A stretch of DNA of 64,000 bases from an uncultured Clostridia bacterium (GTDB lineage: Bacteria; Bacillota; Clostridia; Christensenellales; QALW01), in the NCBI GenBank assembly GCA_934434555.1, contig CAKRZX010000010.1, positions 1 to 64,000 of the forward strand. Direction: 5' to 3'. Made by a program: the position numbers and the translations under genes. The notes below the pieces were generated by a model. That model made no database searches and was not told where the DNA came from. It saw nothing but the letters and a program-made list of their open reading frames with translations. Positions 35,501 to 42,333 of the stretch are shown piece after piece (position 1 is the stretch's first letter; the number at the start of each line of letters is the position of its first letter).

Positions 35501-36491
35501 CTTTGAAGAAGTTGTAAGATATACACAGGTATATGACTCGACACTTTCAAGAAGCGGCTTTATGCGTTCGAAGAGCGATATCTTAAAAATGGCTACTGCC
35601 TTTATGGGAGAGCCTACAACATCGTTTAATATGCTTTATAATGCCGTTCTGCAAGCCAAGCGAGGCACAATGACAAAGGGAAAGGCGTTAAGGGCTATTA
35701 CGGCGGTAGTTGTATCAATTATAGCGGCAAATGCTCTAAAATCAATAGTCGGAGCGGGTCGTGACGATGATGACGATGAAACGCTTGTTGAAAAGTATAT
35801 TGAATCTTTTACTTCCAACTTTATAAGTGATATATTTGTCCCGAATATGCTCCCGTTCATCAGGGATATTATCAGCATATTTGAAGGATGGGATGTAAGC
35901 CGTACCGATATGGACTTAATCAGCGACCTTAAAGATGCTATTGACAGTCTTTCAAAGGACGGCTCAACATACCGAAAGGTCGAAGACTTCGGCGGTGCAG
36001 TGGCAAATCTTTTCGGTGTGCCGTTAAAGAACATAATGAGAGATTTCCGTTCGATTTACAATCTGTTTGCAACGCCGTTCAACGGTGAAAGAACAGATTC
36101 CGAAGGCTTATGGAGCGCATTCCTTAAAGGGTGGTCAGGCAAAGGTAAGTCTGAAATAGAGCAGTATTTATCATACGTCAAAAACGGTAATCCATCAAAA
36201 GCAAAAGAACTCTACGGTGAAATGCTTGATAAAAAGAAGCAGGAAATCGCAGATGACAGAGCGGCAGAGGGCAAGAAGGAACTTACGGAAAAAGAGGTTG
36301 AGAAAAAAGCCAAGAGCAGTGTTAAGTCGTCTATTTCTGCTAAGTACCGAGAAGCATACATCGAGGCGTACAAGAAGAAAGACGATGCGACAATGGCTCA
36401 AATCCGCAAGGAAATGTATGCAACAGGACTTTACGGAAGTGTTGACGCGGTTATTGAAACCTGCCGAAATTGGCTTAAAGAGTACAAATGA
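26532..36491 (+). CDS. Giant polyvalent ejection protein with protease and several toxin-like domains
   Basis: 3319 residues. Visible parts: coiled N terminus; Gly/Ala hydrophobic segment (about 449-498); zinc-peptidase motif HELTH at 1079-1083; MuF-C-like domain (about 1250-1420); barnase/EndoU-like phage nuclease-type domain (about 1450-1655); ADP-ribosyltransferase-like domain (about 1690-1895; VVYHGTDADF and GYGFYFSDD); second MuF-C-like domain (about 1925-2120); long coiled coil (2170-2450); C-terminal region with hydrophobic stretches near 2861-2886 and 3051-3083. Domains are separated by repeated linkers such as VRYSTR, VRYSFR, VKFSVR and IRYSLR. Polyvalent proteins enter the cell with the genome. 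Exact domain limits are estimates. Confidence 0.85.
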   Translation: MGKASDVLRKRRAHGSSYYAIENDTAQSTKSASEILNERRIKKYRTELNALNMQPLYDYKDFGLSEENKKSYNARISEYKTALNNLKKYDKSITNDDYNGYIKSLDALSQKFDVLSAFDSEDELNKAIEYQKDREAKLSFDLEKGKSELDNLKDIQEKIRTAYKGKSKLNYQDYVNGYVRAGYGKEKAEELAKEAVNSNLTNDAVLDSQIAEYLDGTGYKTSEEFNNAVAEKEQFYNQAKLLQNNEALTNDALSASDFAEYAQKGKELVPKNDWWYEWDKNINVVEANRRKVSNELGLYEKVGVISKETATTPQKQVGIGRKDKVNAILMMNDEEVQIYDYYLGKYGKKSAEEYYKTIEPTLNARAAGIIFDETYNGKMGTEMLHGVIAGFENFGTGIKNLPNAVGLKDDDYITPTVNQMVSGSIREDLADKGPEILGSSLGQIGYDTITTISNMIPSIVASYATAGAASALGVSAAAAQTAGNIAGNVLLGASAAGNEYAEMLNSGMNKEQARALSIVQGTWEGASEYYLGAIEGLGANKIGKIIGGTKFANILGKAGNGTVKAILDFFGDAATEGMEEVIQDIGSSVINGVMTDKWEFSSAEEEVYNFVLGALTAGVMNGGTALFRGSVNAVGNIGDNVTYGKMYKGDVNAQNLLVEEGLASDDGTKSKKLAEKYKSRLNNGKELTGNQLRKLINANEQAIIAEDVTSIKSNVSEYLSELGETGNIDEISSAVADMLVGKEISPYQEKVLETSKYASRIINELNPENIKSGEYSTYLPKKLDTNRINPDVYGLAAEVSKNVSANESNSANAGYSLPAVGKTVAPKTNLIGAADINVENRISEDGKTKSVSTGKEITVNKEDAFASAKNGEVYLNTDQGTVKLSDIEFGTKNEALLYEAFSDLNPTIANSAIKQYDGKTPIMTYINGMLQGINLYGKYNFKGVGIDISADSFFAELSQADQKLALGLGREQANIEAKKNAEKIKTKAKGVTEKVKNSGKGTVRFEKGVKAKNKMQAKGVALAKHLASALGIEIVFFDSKQDASHENHNGWYDPKDNSIHLDINAGDNYQGTIVYTLAHELTHFIEKWSPEKYKTFSDFLIEQYADNGVSVEDLLAKQMAKLNTQDADYAMKELVADACQTMLLDSKAVEKLAALRQQDATLWEKIKEFISNLLADIKELYNGITPDSEEAKALRELQSGVEQIHALFEDAAVDAAKAYAQGDSSEVRYSTRKSFAEQVNDVINGIHNPRYDLYISHTPQYLIELNFSDEALLMRSGKLREILNKHSEMNVELIKKIPEALKDPLLVLKSKTNPSESVVVITDITTSKGDMIIPVWVNQEANYIDIDFKEKYTKANFVASSYGRNVKGLIEYALENGGVLYQNKDTKRVRSLLTRNGLQLSTPLTISNSDISIRQNTEKSQGKNSDFEKNFSDTKTDGADVRYSFRNTETGMANNFLIRYNKEMSSLIEKTGNVIVDSYDKLVEQVNRAFDKPKEKATLYFGILDKDILSDINDKIPNLPREMSGSIFKKGRQYSVAATLDSIRHLIDDKKGMTKEDVIDYLDRFADAIVDNDSVSFASYNRGNLKIDGLLFKKAFPDGTILTFDLVSNGKKVIGLQTIYMDKAGYKKRKFAKPLMMQNAPTKTSETHGGQTFNPNDSTVPEKSQGIFSDRTTGGNVKFSVRSIDSEGKNLSEGQQEYFKDSKVRDENGNLLVVYHGTDADFNVFDFGKAGKNGRAEGYGFYFSDDKEITGKYGDRQKEVYLDIKKPMYSDKKTLTKSELKKFVNSLIDYAAEEYGEDWKDSFISNYINTYDSGVTRTSCVRDFVNEIWGYSENDQELIYEIANGSGMNYGTDTMKPFYDVLFDSVGVDGSIATWEHENGTSKVYVTFRSEQSKNTDNLNPTNNADIRYSLREGAKEDVEKALKEKDYTEDVCLTESSPSIIASQNGVRNLPMLMKASHIRENVFTKEEALERGLKADSHTHYHGLGEELFLKIIGGLDEVQLAYRGTKNADNAARRENYFLLISQYKDAKGNIVNVPVYINEKAQYNRIFVDTNKIATVFGRDNFFEYIRKEVQNGNLARIKNKDKIKEADTAWKTQPESTSVNRNINQVSELKALIASSYNKSASDNRSDRVGDRTVQKTEGYGSNVSDNIILQKSEKSQEKFSVRNPDATDNRTLLSNALASAAQNAIEKKYIEQYQEKIDTVNAEQEKLADLKAKIKELSFAPGKRNTEQIRNLQDQAIKTANRINIYDKQLLRLEAMKPLKDVVERERILAGKKAEQVGREALNAYKERAAKNEKELMNKYNERIKRGVEGRNKTVIKNKIRNVIGQLNTMLKSGKDRANVKTELKGTVRQALDTATVLFSSLDAEDIYAVGITAVTNDEQALLSRYGELLGKRNAETDATELEKIKGQISRIEYKLKDVFVRERNRLQKTYVDIAIDELINAYKVTAESEKIYVSEAYDQNIVDRLESIKKDLKGTTVDDMTKEQLQSVYEAYKLILHSVREANKLHREGRSESVSDNANAVVEEVRKVGRTKDDSPKIVDSAKTATWNELKPIYAFERIGSPTLMNLYHDVETAESTWGRDIYEASNFINDMREKYGYDSWDFKTRHTVDLSSGAKIKLSLQQMMSIYAYSKREQAIDHMQKGGFVFANKAFKKTKKGLIEYVPTQSRSFKISAEDVATIKELIKDQIGYVDEMQTYLSAAMADKGNEASNILYGIDLFKEKAYFPLRSSYDYLQQQNTPAGEVSLKNNGMTKETTPHASNPIILDDFDSVWSAHVDKMSVYHAFVVPLDNFNKVFNYTDGFNTDDSGASSVRTVLKGIFGNGVNEYISNMLVDLNGGAMTDRVSNPFIGMVGKFKKTAVAASLSVIVQQPTAILRAMALVDPKYFKKHDKLKHGEKWEQLKKYAPVAVIKEIGGFDVGNGRQAVSYLEGSKSLMDKADDFLMRGAGLADEIGWNAIWDAVQNEVAAKKGLTGEELLIEAGKRFEEVVRYTQVYDSTLSRSGFMRSKSDILKMATAFMGEPTTSFNMLYNAVLQAKRGTMTKGKALRAITAVVVSIIAANALKSIVGAGRDDDDDETLVEKYIESFTSNFISDIFVPNMLPFIRDIISIFEGWDVSRTDMDLISDLKDAIDSLSKDGSTYRKVEDFGGAVANLFGVPLKNIMRDFRSIYNLFATPFNGERTDSEGLWSAFLKGWSGKGKSEIEQYLSYVKNGNPSKAKELYGEMLDKKKQEIADDRAAEGKKELTEKEVEKKAKSSVKSSISAKYREAYIEAYKKKDDATMAQIRKEMYATGLYGSVDAVIETCRNWLKEYK

Positions 36492-36517
36492 TAAATTTAA
36501 TTTAGGGGGGGTTTATT
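36491..36517 (+). repeat. G7-containing repeat, copy 2
   Basis: Matches 12631-12657 at 24 of 27 positions, including TTTAGGGGGGGTTTATT. It begins at the last base of the polyvalent gene and precedes the fibre gene. In this copy the G run can pair with CCCTCCCT at 36522-36529; copy 1 cannot form that hairpin, so the primary sequence rather than the fold is shared. Confidence 0.55.
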
Positions 36518-36529
36518 AAAGCCCTCCCT
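36504..36529 (+). terminator. Terminator-like hairpin before the fibre gene
   Basis: AGGGGGGG pairs with CCCTCCCT (8 bp with one G-T) and is followed by TTTATTTAT. It could reduce readthrough from the 10-kb polyvalent gene into the fibre/lysis block. Confidence 0.5.
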
Positions 36530-36561
36530 TTATTTATAATAATAAAAAAGGAGGATAACAA

Positions 36562-38814
36562 ATGCAAAACACAATCAGCATAACAGTAAGCGCAGACCAT
36601 AGGGTGTGCTGCCCGGAGTGGGACATAGCGCGAACGGGGGAGAATGAATGCACACGCTTTGATATAACGCTTGCGGAAGAATTGAGTACATACAGCGCAT
36701 ATATCGATTTTGAGAAGCCTGACGGCGAAAAATTCAAAACGCCACGGCTGAATATCGAAAATAACAAAATAACCTACGACTTGCCGTCAGCCGTGCTTGA
36801 CGTAAAGGGGAATCTGCTTGTGCAGTTGGTTCTCCAAAATGACGAGGGCGAGATATGGAAAAGCAACGTGCAGAAGTTCTATGTGAGCGAATCAGTAAAC
36901 GCAACGGAAGCGATAGCCGAAAAGGACGATTTTGTGGCGGATATCGAGAAGCGTGTGGACGGGAAGTTGGATAAGGACATAGCGGGGTCAAAAGGTTTTA
37001 AGTTAACGGAGAGTAATTTCCATTATGGGTGTTACGGTTTAATCATATTGAGAAAAACATATGCTGATACTACAATCCGTACAACACGTAAAATAACTTG
37101 CGAACGATATGGCTCAACACAAGAGTTTACCACTATATCGTCAACACCTGACGGAAGAGCATTCCTTACAAACGAAGTACCTTATCTGTATTCAGAAGAC
37201 TTATACAGTTTTACTAAGATTACTTTTAAGGACTCTTCGGGTAGTGTAATTAAGACTATATCTGCAAGTAGTAACACAACCCCTGATTTAATTGATTGGT
37301 ATGGCTGCGTAACAGATTGGACTACAAATCCCACTACTGATATGTTAACGTATATATCGACTTCCGAATCGAATTGGATGCCGGAAGAGGACAAAATCGG
37401 CGCATTCTATTACGTGGATATTCCGAGCGATGTTATCACGGAGAACCTTACAAACGAGCCTACCTGCATAAAGATAGACGCAAACTTTGATTCGGGATTA
37501 AGACAGAACTATATCGACTGGGGCGATGACGGCACACTTACAACTGCTATTGCAGACAGTTGCCTTAAAGCAAATTACAAGGTCGGGGATAATTATCTGA
37601 CTTTATCTCTTAAAAAGAACAAAAGAGCAGGACAAGGTTTAGAACAGAAGCCTGTGTTCAAAGATACGTCCAACATACATTTCCCTGACCGTCCGGATAT
37701 CGGTAATGTAACGGTAGGCGAGGGGTTTAACGTTGTTGCGGGCAAAGAGAATAAAGCATTGTTTGATTACGGATTCTCTTCGGGCAAGAACAATGCTTCA
37801 CTCGGCAGATACAGCATAACAGGCGGTACGAGAAATACTGCGGCTTATGCCGGTATAACGCTGGGCAATCATAATATCGTTCTTGGACAGAGTGGCTTTG
37901 CGGCGGGTGCAACAAACCTTATAGGGCGTGGCGGCAGTAACGGCGTTACACTTGGCTCGGAAAATGTTATTAACGGTAAAAACGGAATAGCGGGAGGCAG
38001 AGCAAATAATGTATCCGGCATTTACGGTGTAGCGTTGGGCTATGGAAATAAGGTAAAAGGCAAAAGCAGTTCTGCCTTAGGCTATACAAACAGTCTGAAT
38101 GATGACAGCGAGTTCGCCGCAGGCACGGGCAATACGCTTTCGGGCGAAAATGCCGTGGCAATAGGTCGAGCAAATCAATCTTACGGGAAGTCAAATACTT
38201 GTATTGGTTACGGCAACGTAGTTAACAAGGGTGTATGCGGAACAGCAATCGGTAATGTAAATCACGTCTATGCCAATTATGCCTTTGCGGCGGGTAACAA
38301 TAACACCGTCAATGCTGACGCATCGGGTGTTATAGGCTTAAACCTTAATGTAAAAAATTCATCCGAAGCAGGTGTTTATGGTAATGTAGGGCATCTCTTA
38401 GGGGGCAGTAATAATACAATAAACGGCGGACGCAACCTAATAATGGGCGGACAGTCGAATATCGCATTATTGCACGATTCTATCGTAATCGGAAATAACC
38501 TTAAAGATACGTCAAAAGGCTTTGGCAAGGCTATTTTCGGAAACTACAACGCCGAGACGGGCGCAAGTATTATGCTTGGTGCGGGCAATCAAGATAACCG
38601 TAAAAATGTTTTTGAAGTCTATAATGACGGTGCTGTAAAGACGCCCAACGCAAGAGCGTACAAAACCGACGGCACGGATGCAAAACGTCTTACGACGGTT
38701 GAGTTTGTCGAAGGTAAAATTGCAGATGCACTGATACTGAAATCCCCCAACGGGACGAAATACAAATTGACCGTAGCGGACGATGGCACATTAAGCACGG
38801 CAAAAGTGATTTAA
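36562..38814 (+). CDS. Tail fibre / receptor-binding protein with YadA-head-like repeats
   Basis: 750 residues. The N-terminal 110 residues resemble the BppU-type baseplate attachment fold (ELSTYSAYIDFEKPDGEKF). A unique middle follows (about 150-380). Residues about 390-690 are a run of 12-16-residue repeats (GVALGYGNKVKGKSSSALGY; FAAGNNNTVNADASGVIG) like the left-handed beta-roll of YadA heads. A short C-terminal domain ends the protein. It lies just before holin and endolysin genes, the usual place for the host-specificity protein. Confidence 0.8.
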   Translation: MQNTISITVSADHRVCCPEWDIARTGENECTRFDITLAEELSTYSAYIDFEKPDGEKFKTPRLNIENNKITYDLPSAVLDVKGNLLVQLVLQNDEGEIWKSNVQKFYVSESVNATEAIAEKDDFVADIEKRVDGKLDKDIAGSKGFKLTESNFHYGCYGLIILRKTYADTTIRTTRKITCERYGSTQEFTTISSTPDGRAFLTNEVPYLYSEDLYSFTKITFKDSSGSVIKTISASSNTTPDLIDWYGCVTDWTTNPTTDMLTYISTSESNWMPEEDKIGAFYYVDIPSDVITENLTNEPTCIKIDANFDSGLRQNYIDWGDDGTLTTAIADSCLKANYKVGDNYLTLSLKKNKRAGQGLEQKPVFKDTSNIHFPDRPDIGNVTVGEGFNVVAGKENKALFDYGFSSGKNNASLGRYSITGGTRNTAAYAGITLGNHNIVLGQSGFAAGATNLIGRGGSNGVTLGSENVINGKNGIAGGRANNVSGIYGVALGYGNKVKGKSSSALGYTNSLNDDSEFAAGTGNTLSGENAVAIGRANQSYGKSNTCIGYGNVVNKGVCGTAIGNVNHVYANYAFAAGNNNTVNADASGVIGLNLNVKNSSEAGVYGNVGHLLGGSNNTINGGRNLIMGGQSNIALLHDSIVIGNNLKDTSKGFGKAIFGNYNAETGASIMLGAGNQDNRKNVFEVYNDGAVKTPNARAYKTDGTDAKRLTTVEFVEGKIADALILKSPNGTKYKLTVADDGTLSTAKVI

Positions 38815-38825
38815 GGAGAGAACAA

Positions 38826-39080
38826 ATGAGTGACGCAATAATCGTAGCACTTATATCGGGCGGATTAACCTTTGCGGGGACGGCTATCACCTGTGTTGCG
38901 ACATTAAGGAAGAATCAACAAAATATGCAGACCACACAGGCGGTCACAGACACGAAAATCGAGGAACTTACTCGTGAAACCCGTCTCCACAATAATTTCG
39001 CTCAACGTGTTCCCGTTATTGAGGAACAAATAAAAGTAATCAATCACAGAATAAGTGATTTAGAGGAGGAGAGAAAATGA
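38826..39080 (+). CDS. Small membrane-anchored coiled-coil protein (XhlA-like)
   Basis: 84 residues: an N-terminal hydrophobic helix (AIIVALISGGLTFAGTAIT) followed by a coiled coil (QRVPVIEEQIKVINHRISDLEE). The layout resembles haemolysin XhlA/holin-associated proteins of lysis cassettes. It overlaps the endolysin start by four bases. Confidence 0.75.
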   Translation: MSDAIIVALISGGLTFAGTAITCVATLRKNQQNMQTTQAVTDTKIEELTRETRLHNNFAQRVPVIEEQIKVINHRISDLEEERK

Positions 39081-39895
39081 AAACAGCAGACAAATTTACA
39101 GACCAAATGAGGGCGTGGGTCGGACGCAACGAAGCGGACGGCAGCCACAGGGCGATTATAGATATCTATAACGCTCACAAGCCCCTTGCGAGAGGGTACA
39201 AGGTGAAATACACCGATGCCTGGTGCGCTGCCACCGTTTCAGCGGCGGCAATATCTTGCGGTTACACCGACATCATTCCGCTTGAATGTTCCTGTCAGAG
39301 AATGATACAACTTGCGCAGGGTATGGGCATATGGGTTGAGAATGATGCATATGTTCCAACGCCCGGCGACATCATTCTGTACGATTGGCAGGATTCGGGC
39401 AAAGGCAATAATACCGGGTGGGCAGACCACATCGGCGTGGTCGAAAACTGTGACGGTCAGACCATTACCGTTATTGAGGGCAACTTGAAAGACGCTGTGG
39501 GACGCAGAAACATAGCCGTAAACGGAAAATATATCCGAGGCTTTATTACTCCCCGTTTTGAGAAAGAACCCGTTAAAGAGCCTGAAAAAACCCTTAAATC
39601 GATTGACGAAATCGCAAAAGAAGTCATCAACGGCAAATGGGGCAACGGTGCGGAGAGAAAGCGGCGTCTTGAAGCCGAGGGATATTCTTATACCGAGGTT
39701 CAGGCAAAGGTCAACGAACTGTGCAGAAAGCCGTCAGCAACGCCCGCAAAGCCCAAAAAGACGCTTAACGAGGTTGCCCGTGAAGTCATAAACGGCAAGT
39801 ACGGTAACGGCGCAGAAAGAAAAAGACGGATTCCCGCAGAAACGGATTATACATATGCGGAAGTTCAAGCAGAAGTAAACAGAATCTTAAAATAA
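39077..39895 (+). CDS. Endolysin: CHAP-like domain with two CW_7 repeats
   Basis: 272 residues. The N-terminal domain (about 1-160) has the CHAP/NlpC-type triad candidates Cys in DAWCAATVS, His in ADHIGVVEN and Asn in VIEGNLK. Two Cpl-7-like wall-binding repeats follow (about 172-215 and 232-270), each with EVINGKWGNGAERKRR or EVINGKYGNGAERKRR. It would cut peptide bonds in host peptidoglycan at the end of the lytic cycle. No signal peptide, so release depends on the holin at 39911-40114. Confidence 0.9.
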   Translation: MKTADKFTDQMRAWVGRNEADGSHRAIIDIYNAHKPLARGYKVKYTDAWCAATVSAAAISCGYTDIIPLECSCQRMIQLAQGMGIWVENDAYVPTPGDIILYDWQDSGKGNNTGWADHIGVVENCDGQTITVIEGNLKDAVGRRNIAVNGKYIRGFITPRFEKEPVKEPEKTLKSIDEIAKEVINGKWGNGAERKRRLEAEGYSYTEVQAKVNELCRKPSATPAKPKKTLNEVAREVINGKYGNGAERKRRIPAETDYTYAEVQAEVNRILK

Positions 39896-39910
39896 AGGAG
39901 ATATGAGAAA

Positions 39911-40114
39911 ATGAAAATGTCGAACAAAACTTATGATGTGCTTAAATGGATAGCGATGTATCTGCTTCCCGCCATAGGAACGCTCTATTTTGCCCTTGCG
40001 GGTATATGGTCATTCCCTTACGGCGAACAGGTTGTAGGTACCGTCACTGCGGTTGACACCTTTTTAGGCGTTATCCTCGGCATCAGCACGGCACAGTATA
40101 AGAAAGAGCAGTAA
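39911..40114 (+). CDS. Holin, Dp-1 family-like
   Basis: 67 residues with two hydrophobic segments (WIAMYLLPAIGTLYFALAGIW and AVDTFLGVILGIS) and a charged tail (QYKKEQ), resembling the pneumococcal Dp-1 holin family (SNxxYDVxK start). It follows the endolysin by 15 bp and ends the rightward late operon before a terminator. Confidence 0.85.
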   Translation: MKMSNKTYDVLKWIAMYLLPAIGTLYFALAGIWSFPYGEQVVGTVTAVDTFLGVILGISTAQYKKEQ

Positions 40115-40129
40115 TCTGCTCAACAAAAG

Positions 40130-40162
40130 AACAGCCCGTTCGTTCCGGAGCGGGCTGTTTTC
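40130..40162 (+). terminator. Terminator of the late operon
   Basis: A 9-bp stem (AACAGCCCG / CGGGCTGTT) with a T run ends the rightward transcript. It faces the convergent cargo operon. Confidence 0.85.
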
Positions 40163-40204
40163 AATTGATTTTAGTCCCATTTAGAAACACTACACTCAAA
40201 CAGA

Positions 40205-40555
40205 TTAAACAATCGGTACGCTGTCCACGTAACAACTGTCAGGGCAGATATCGACCTTGTTGTTCCAGACTTTACGGCTGTCTACTGTGGGGTCAATATC
40301 CCACGCTATGCTGTTGTCCTCATCTACGTATACGCGACGAAACGCCTGTATATCGGTAAAAGGCTCGAAAACCGTGCCTTTCTTTAAGGACGGACGGACA
40401 TCGTACAGACGCTTTTCTCCGTTGTCAAAAGATATTGTTAAAGTAAAATCGTCGTTTGGAACTACTCCGACTATCTTTTTTCTTCCTGCGGCAAAGTATT
40501 CCGCCATTTTCTGATTAAATCCTTTGGACAGATAGTACTCAACGGATTTCGGCAT
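40205..40555 (-). CDS. DUF2442 protein in the DarTG operon
   Basis: 116 residues with the DUF2442 pattern (IVGVVPNDDFTLTISFDNGE, then DVRPSL and a C-terminal IDPTVDSRKVWNNKVDI-like strand). The ATG follows GGAGAT and lies 16 bp after the darG stop on the same strand, so the three genes form one operon. The N terminus (PKSVEYYLSKGFNQKMAEYF) is an added helical region. Function of DUF2442 is unknown; a role linked to the toxin-antitoxin pair is only suggested by position. Confidence 0.75.
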   Translation of the reverse strand: MPKSVEYYLSKGFNQKMAEYFAAGRKKIVGVVPNDDFTLTISFDNGEKRLYDVRPSLKKGTVFEPFTDIQAFRRVYVDEDNSIAWDIDPTVDSRKVWNNKVDICPDSCYVDSVPIV

Positions 40556-40571
40556 ATTTTCATCTCCAAAC

Positions 40572-41663
40572 TTAAACAGTCAGGGTGTCGTGAGAATAGT
40601 CGGGAGACATCCATTCTAATTCAGAAAGACTGCCGATAGTGTTGATAATATCGGTTTCTTTATCGCCTTTCCAATGGGGTTTCCACGTCATAACATAATC
40701 GAAAATTTGCTTTTCGGTCACTTGATTATTTCTTTTACACAGTTCATCATAAGAGAATAATACTGTTGCTATAATCTCTGCCTGCTCTGTGCTTGTTATT
40801 CTGCTTAACAAGTCAAAAGTTTTATCTGCACGGGAGATTTCGTCCTGCGTATATGCCGAAGCATCAAACTTGAAATCGGGAGAAACAACAGTTTCAACCA
40901 TTCGCCCAAGATTCCGTTCAGATATAAGATTTGCATTTGAAAGGGCAGCCACTGCTTGTTTTGCTTCGTTTGAATAAGGACCGTAACTGCCCTCGTTGAA
41001 AACAAAGCCTGTCGGAATACCCGCATAAGTGAGCAAATAGCATATCTTTTGAAATATTGTCCGCCCGACATTAAGTGAATATCTGTCGTTGTTCAATTTT
41101 CTGATGACATACAGAATCAAGTACCAATACTTGTTAATCTGTTGACGCTGTTTACCGATTATTTCTCGCGGAGATTCAATTTCTTTGGTTGCCAAAAATC
41201 TCTCGGTAACTTGCTCGGGAGCAGTGCCGTAAGGTGCGTAAATCTCAACAGCAATAGGTAAATCTTTAAGTTTTGAATACATCAAGGGACCCACCACATC
41301 CCACGGAAGCCCGCCATTACCGCAACCCAAAGGCGGAAAGGCAACAGAGGTAATACCTAACGATTCGTAATTATCTATAAACCAGTCCAATCCGGATATG
41401 ATGTAAGACAGTTTTGACGGAGAACGCCAATCGTTTTTAGTGGGAAAATTGATTATTGAAACACCGCAGAGGTCTTTGTGACAATACGGTTTCCCCGGCT
41501 GAACGGTTCCGTTTTTGCACATTGCAACATATTCCGAAAACATTGCCGGATATCTCTTCTTGAATTCAAGAGCGATGCCCTTGCCCATAACGCCCACACA
41601 GTTGACTGTGTTAACCAAAGTGGTGGCTTTGCTCTCAAAAATATTACCGATTTTTATAATCAT
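40572..41663 (-). CDS. darG: DarG-like antitoxin: macrodomain ADP-ribosylglycohydrolase
   Basis: 363 residues. The N-terminal macrodomain (about 1-155) has NTVNCVGVMGKGIALEFKKR, INFPTKNDW and PPLGCGNGGLPW, the DarG hallmarks; it removes ADP-ribose from DNA. The C-terminal part (about 175-363), with ICYLLTYAGIPTGFVFNEGSYGPYS, resembles the antitoxin-type domain that binds the toxin (Panacea/SocA-like pattern). A strong AAGGAGG site precedes the ATG, and the gene overlaps the toxin gene by 20 bp. Confidence 0.9.
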   Translation of the reverse strand: MIIKIGNIFESKATTLVNTVNCVGVMGKGIALEFKKRYPAMFSEYVAMCKNGTVQPGKPYCHKDLCGVSIINFPTKNDWRSPSKLSYIISGLDWFIDNYESLGITSVAFPPLGCGNGGLPWDVVGPLMYSKLKDLPIAVEIYAPYGTAPEQVTERFLATKEIESPREIIGKQRQQINKYWYLILYVIRKLNNDRYSLNVGRTIFQKICYLLTYAGIPTGFVFNEGSYGPYSNEAKQAVAALSNANLISERNLGRMVETVVSPDFKFDASAYTQDEISRADKTFDLLSRITSTEQAEIIATVLFSYDELCKRNNQVTEKQIFDYVMTWKPHWKGDKETDIINTIGSLSELEWMSPDYSHDTLTV

Positions 41664-42300
41664 ATTCGTTGCCTCCTTCCTTGCAATAAAACACCTTAGG
41701 TTTGACTGTTATGTTTTTATCAAAACCCAGTTGTTTTAATTTTTCCTCATTTTCTTTGCTTACCACGCACGCACCGACAATATATTCATACGGAATACAA
41801 GCAGGGATAAGTATTTCTGCGCATTTTGATGCGCTCTTAAAACTTTTTGCATACGGGTTTTGGTCATTCCAATTTTGTGCAAACACCAAATCAAAATTTA
41901 TGTTTCTGATGCCTTCCTCAGGGGAATAAAACCGAACCATATTGCTTGCGGCATTTTTGTCTGATAAAACGCAACCCTCGATATTCAGGACAGACTGGTC
42001 AATAGCCAAAATGCATATGTCTTGTGCCTCGTCCTGCCTCTTGTACAACATTGGATTATGATACGTGAAATATAAATTTGCGTAACTGTGAAGCCTTCCT
42101 CCGTTTGGAATGTGCACGTTGTCACGACGGTCCTGGACGGAAGAAAGTGCTATTGATTTGTGAGGTAAAGAGTAAGTCTTATCAAAACTTAATATACCGT
42201 GTTGTATTACTGACGGAATATTTTTTATAGGCATTATGTTATAAAAATACTTACTCCGCCCTGCCGATTCTGTTTTAAGCAATGAAATTAAATCAGTCAT
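41644..42300 (-). CDS. darT: DarT-like DNA ADP-ribosyltransferase toxin
   Basis: About 218 residues of the DUF4433/DarT type: YFYNIMPIKNIPSVIQHGIL near the N terminus, an Arg pair (QDRRDNVHIP) fitting the NAD-binding site, and the catalytic Glu in KCAEILIPACIP. DarT transfers ADP-ribose from NAD+ to bases of single-stranded DNA and blocks replication; DarTG systems also stop other phages. The ATG at 42300 lacks a clear ribosome-binding site; a GTG at 42312 is possible. Weak toxin initiation next to a strong antitoxin site fits a toxin-antitoxin pair. It is the gene nearest to the tRNA-side att. Confidence 0.9.
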   Translation of the reverse strand: MTDLISLLKTESAGRSKYFYNIMPIKNIPSVIQHGILSFDKTYSLPHKSIALSSVQDRRDNVHIPNGGRLHSYANLYFTYHNPMLYKRQDEAQDICILAIDQSVLNIEGCVLSDKNAASNMVRFYSPEEGIRNINFDLVFAQNWNDQNPYAKSFKSASKCAEILIPACIPYEYIVGACVVSKENEEKLKQLGFDKNITVKPKVFYCKEGGNEYDYKNR

Positions 42301-42333
42301 AATCCGTTGCACCAGTTCAAACTTTACACTGTT

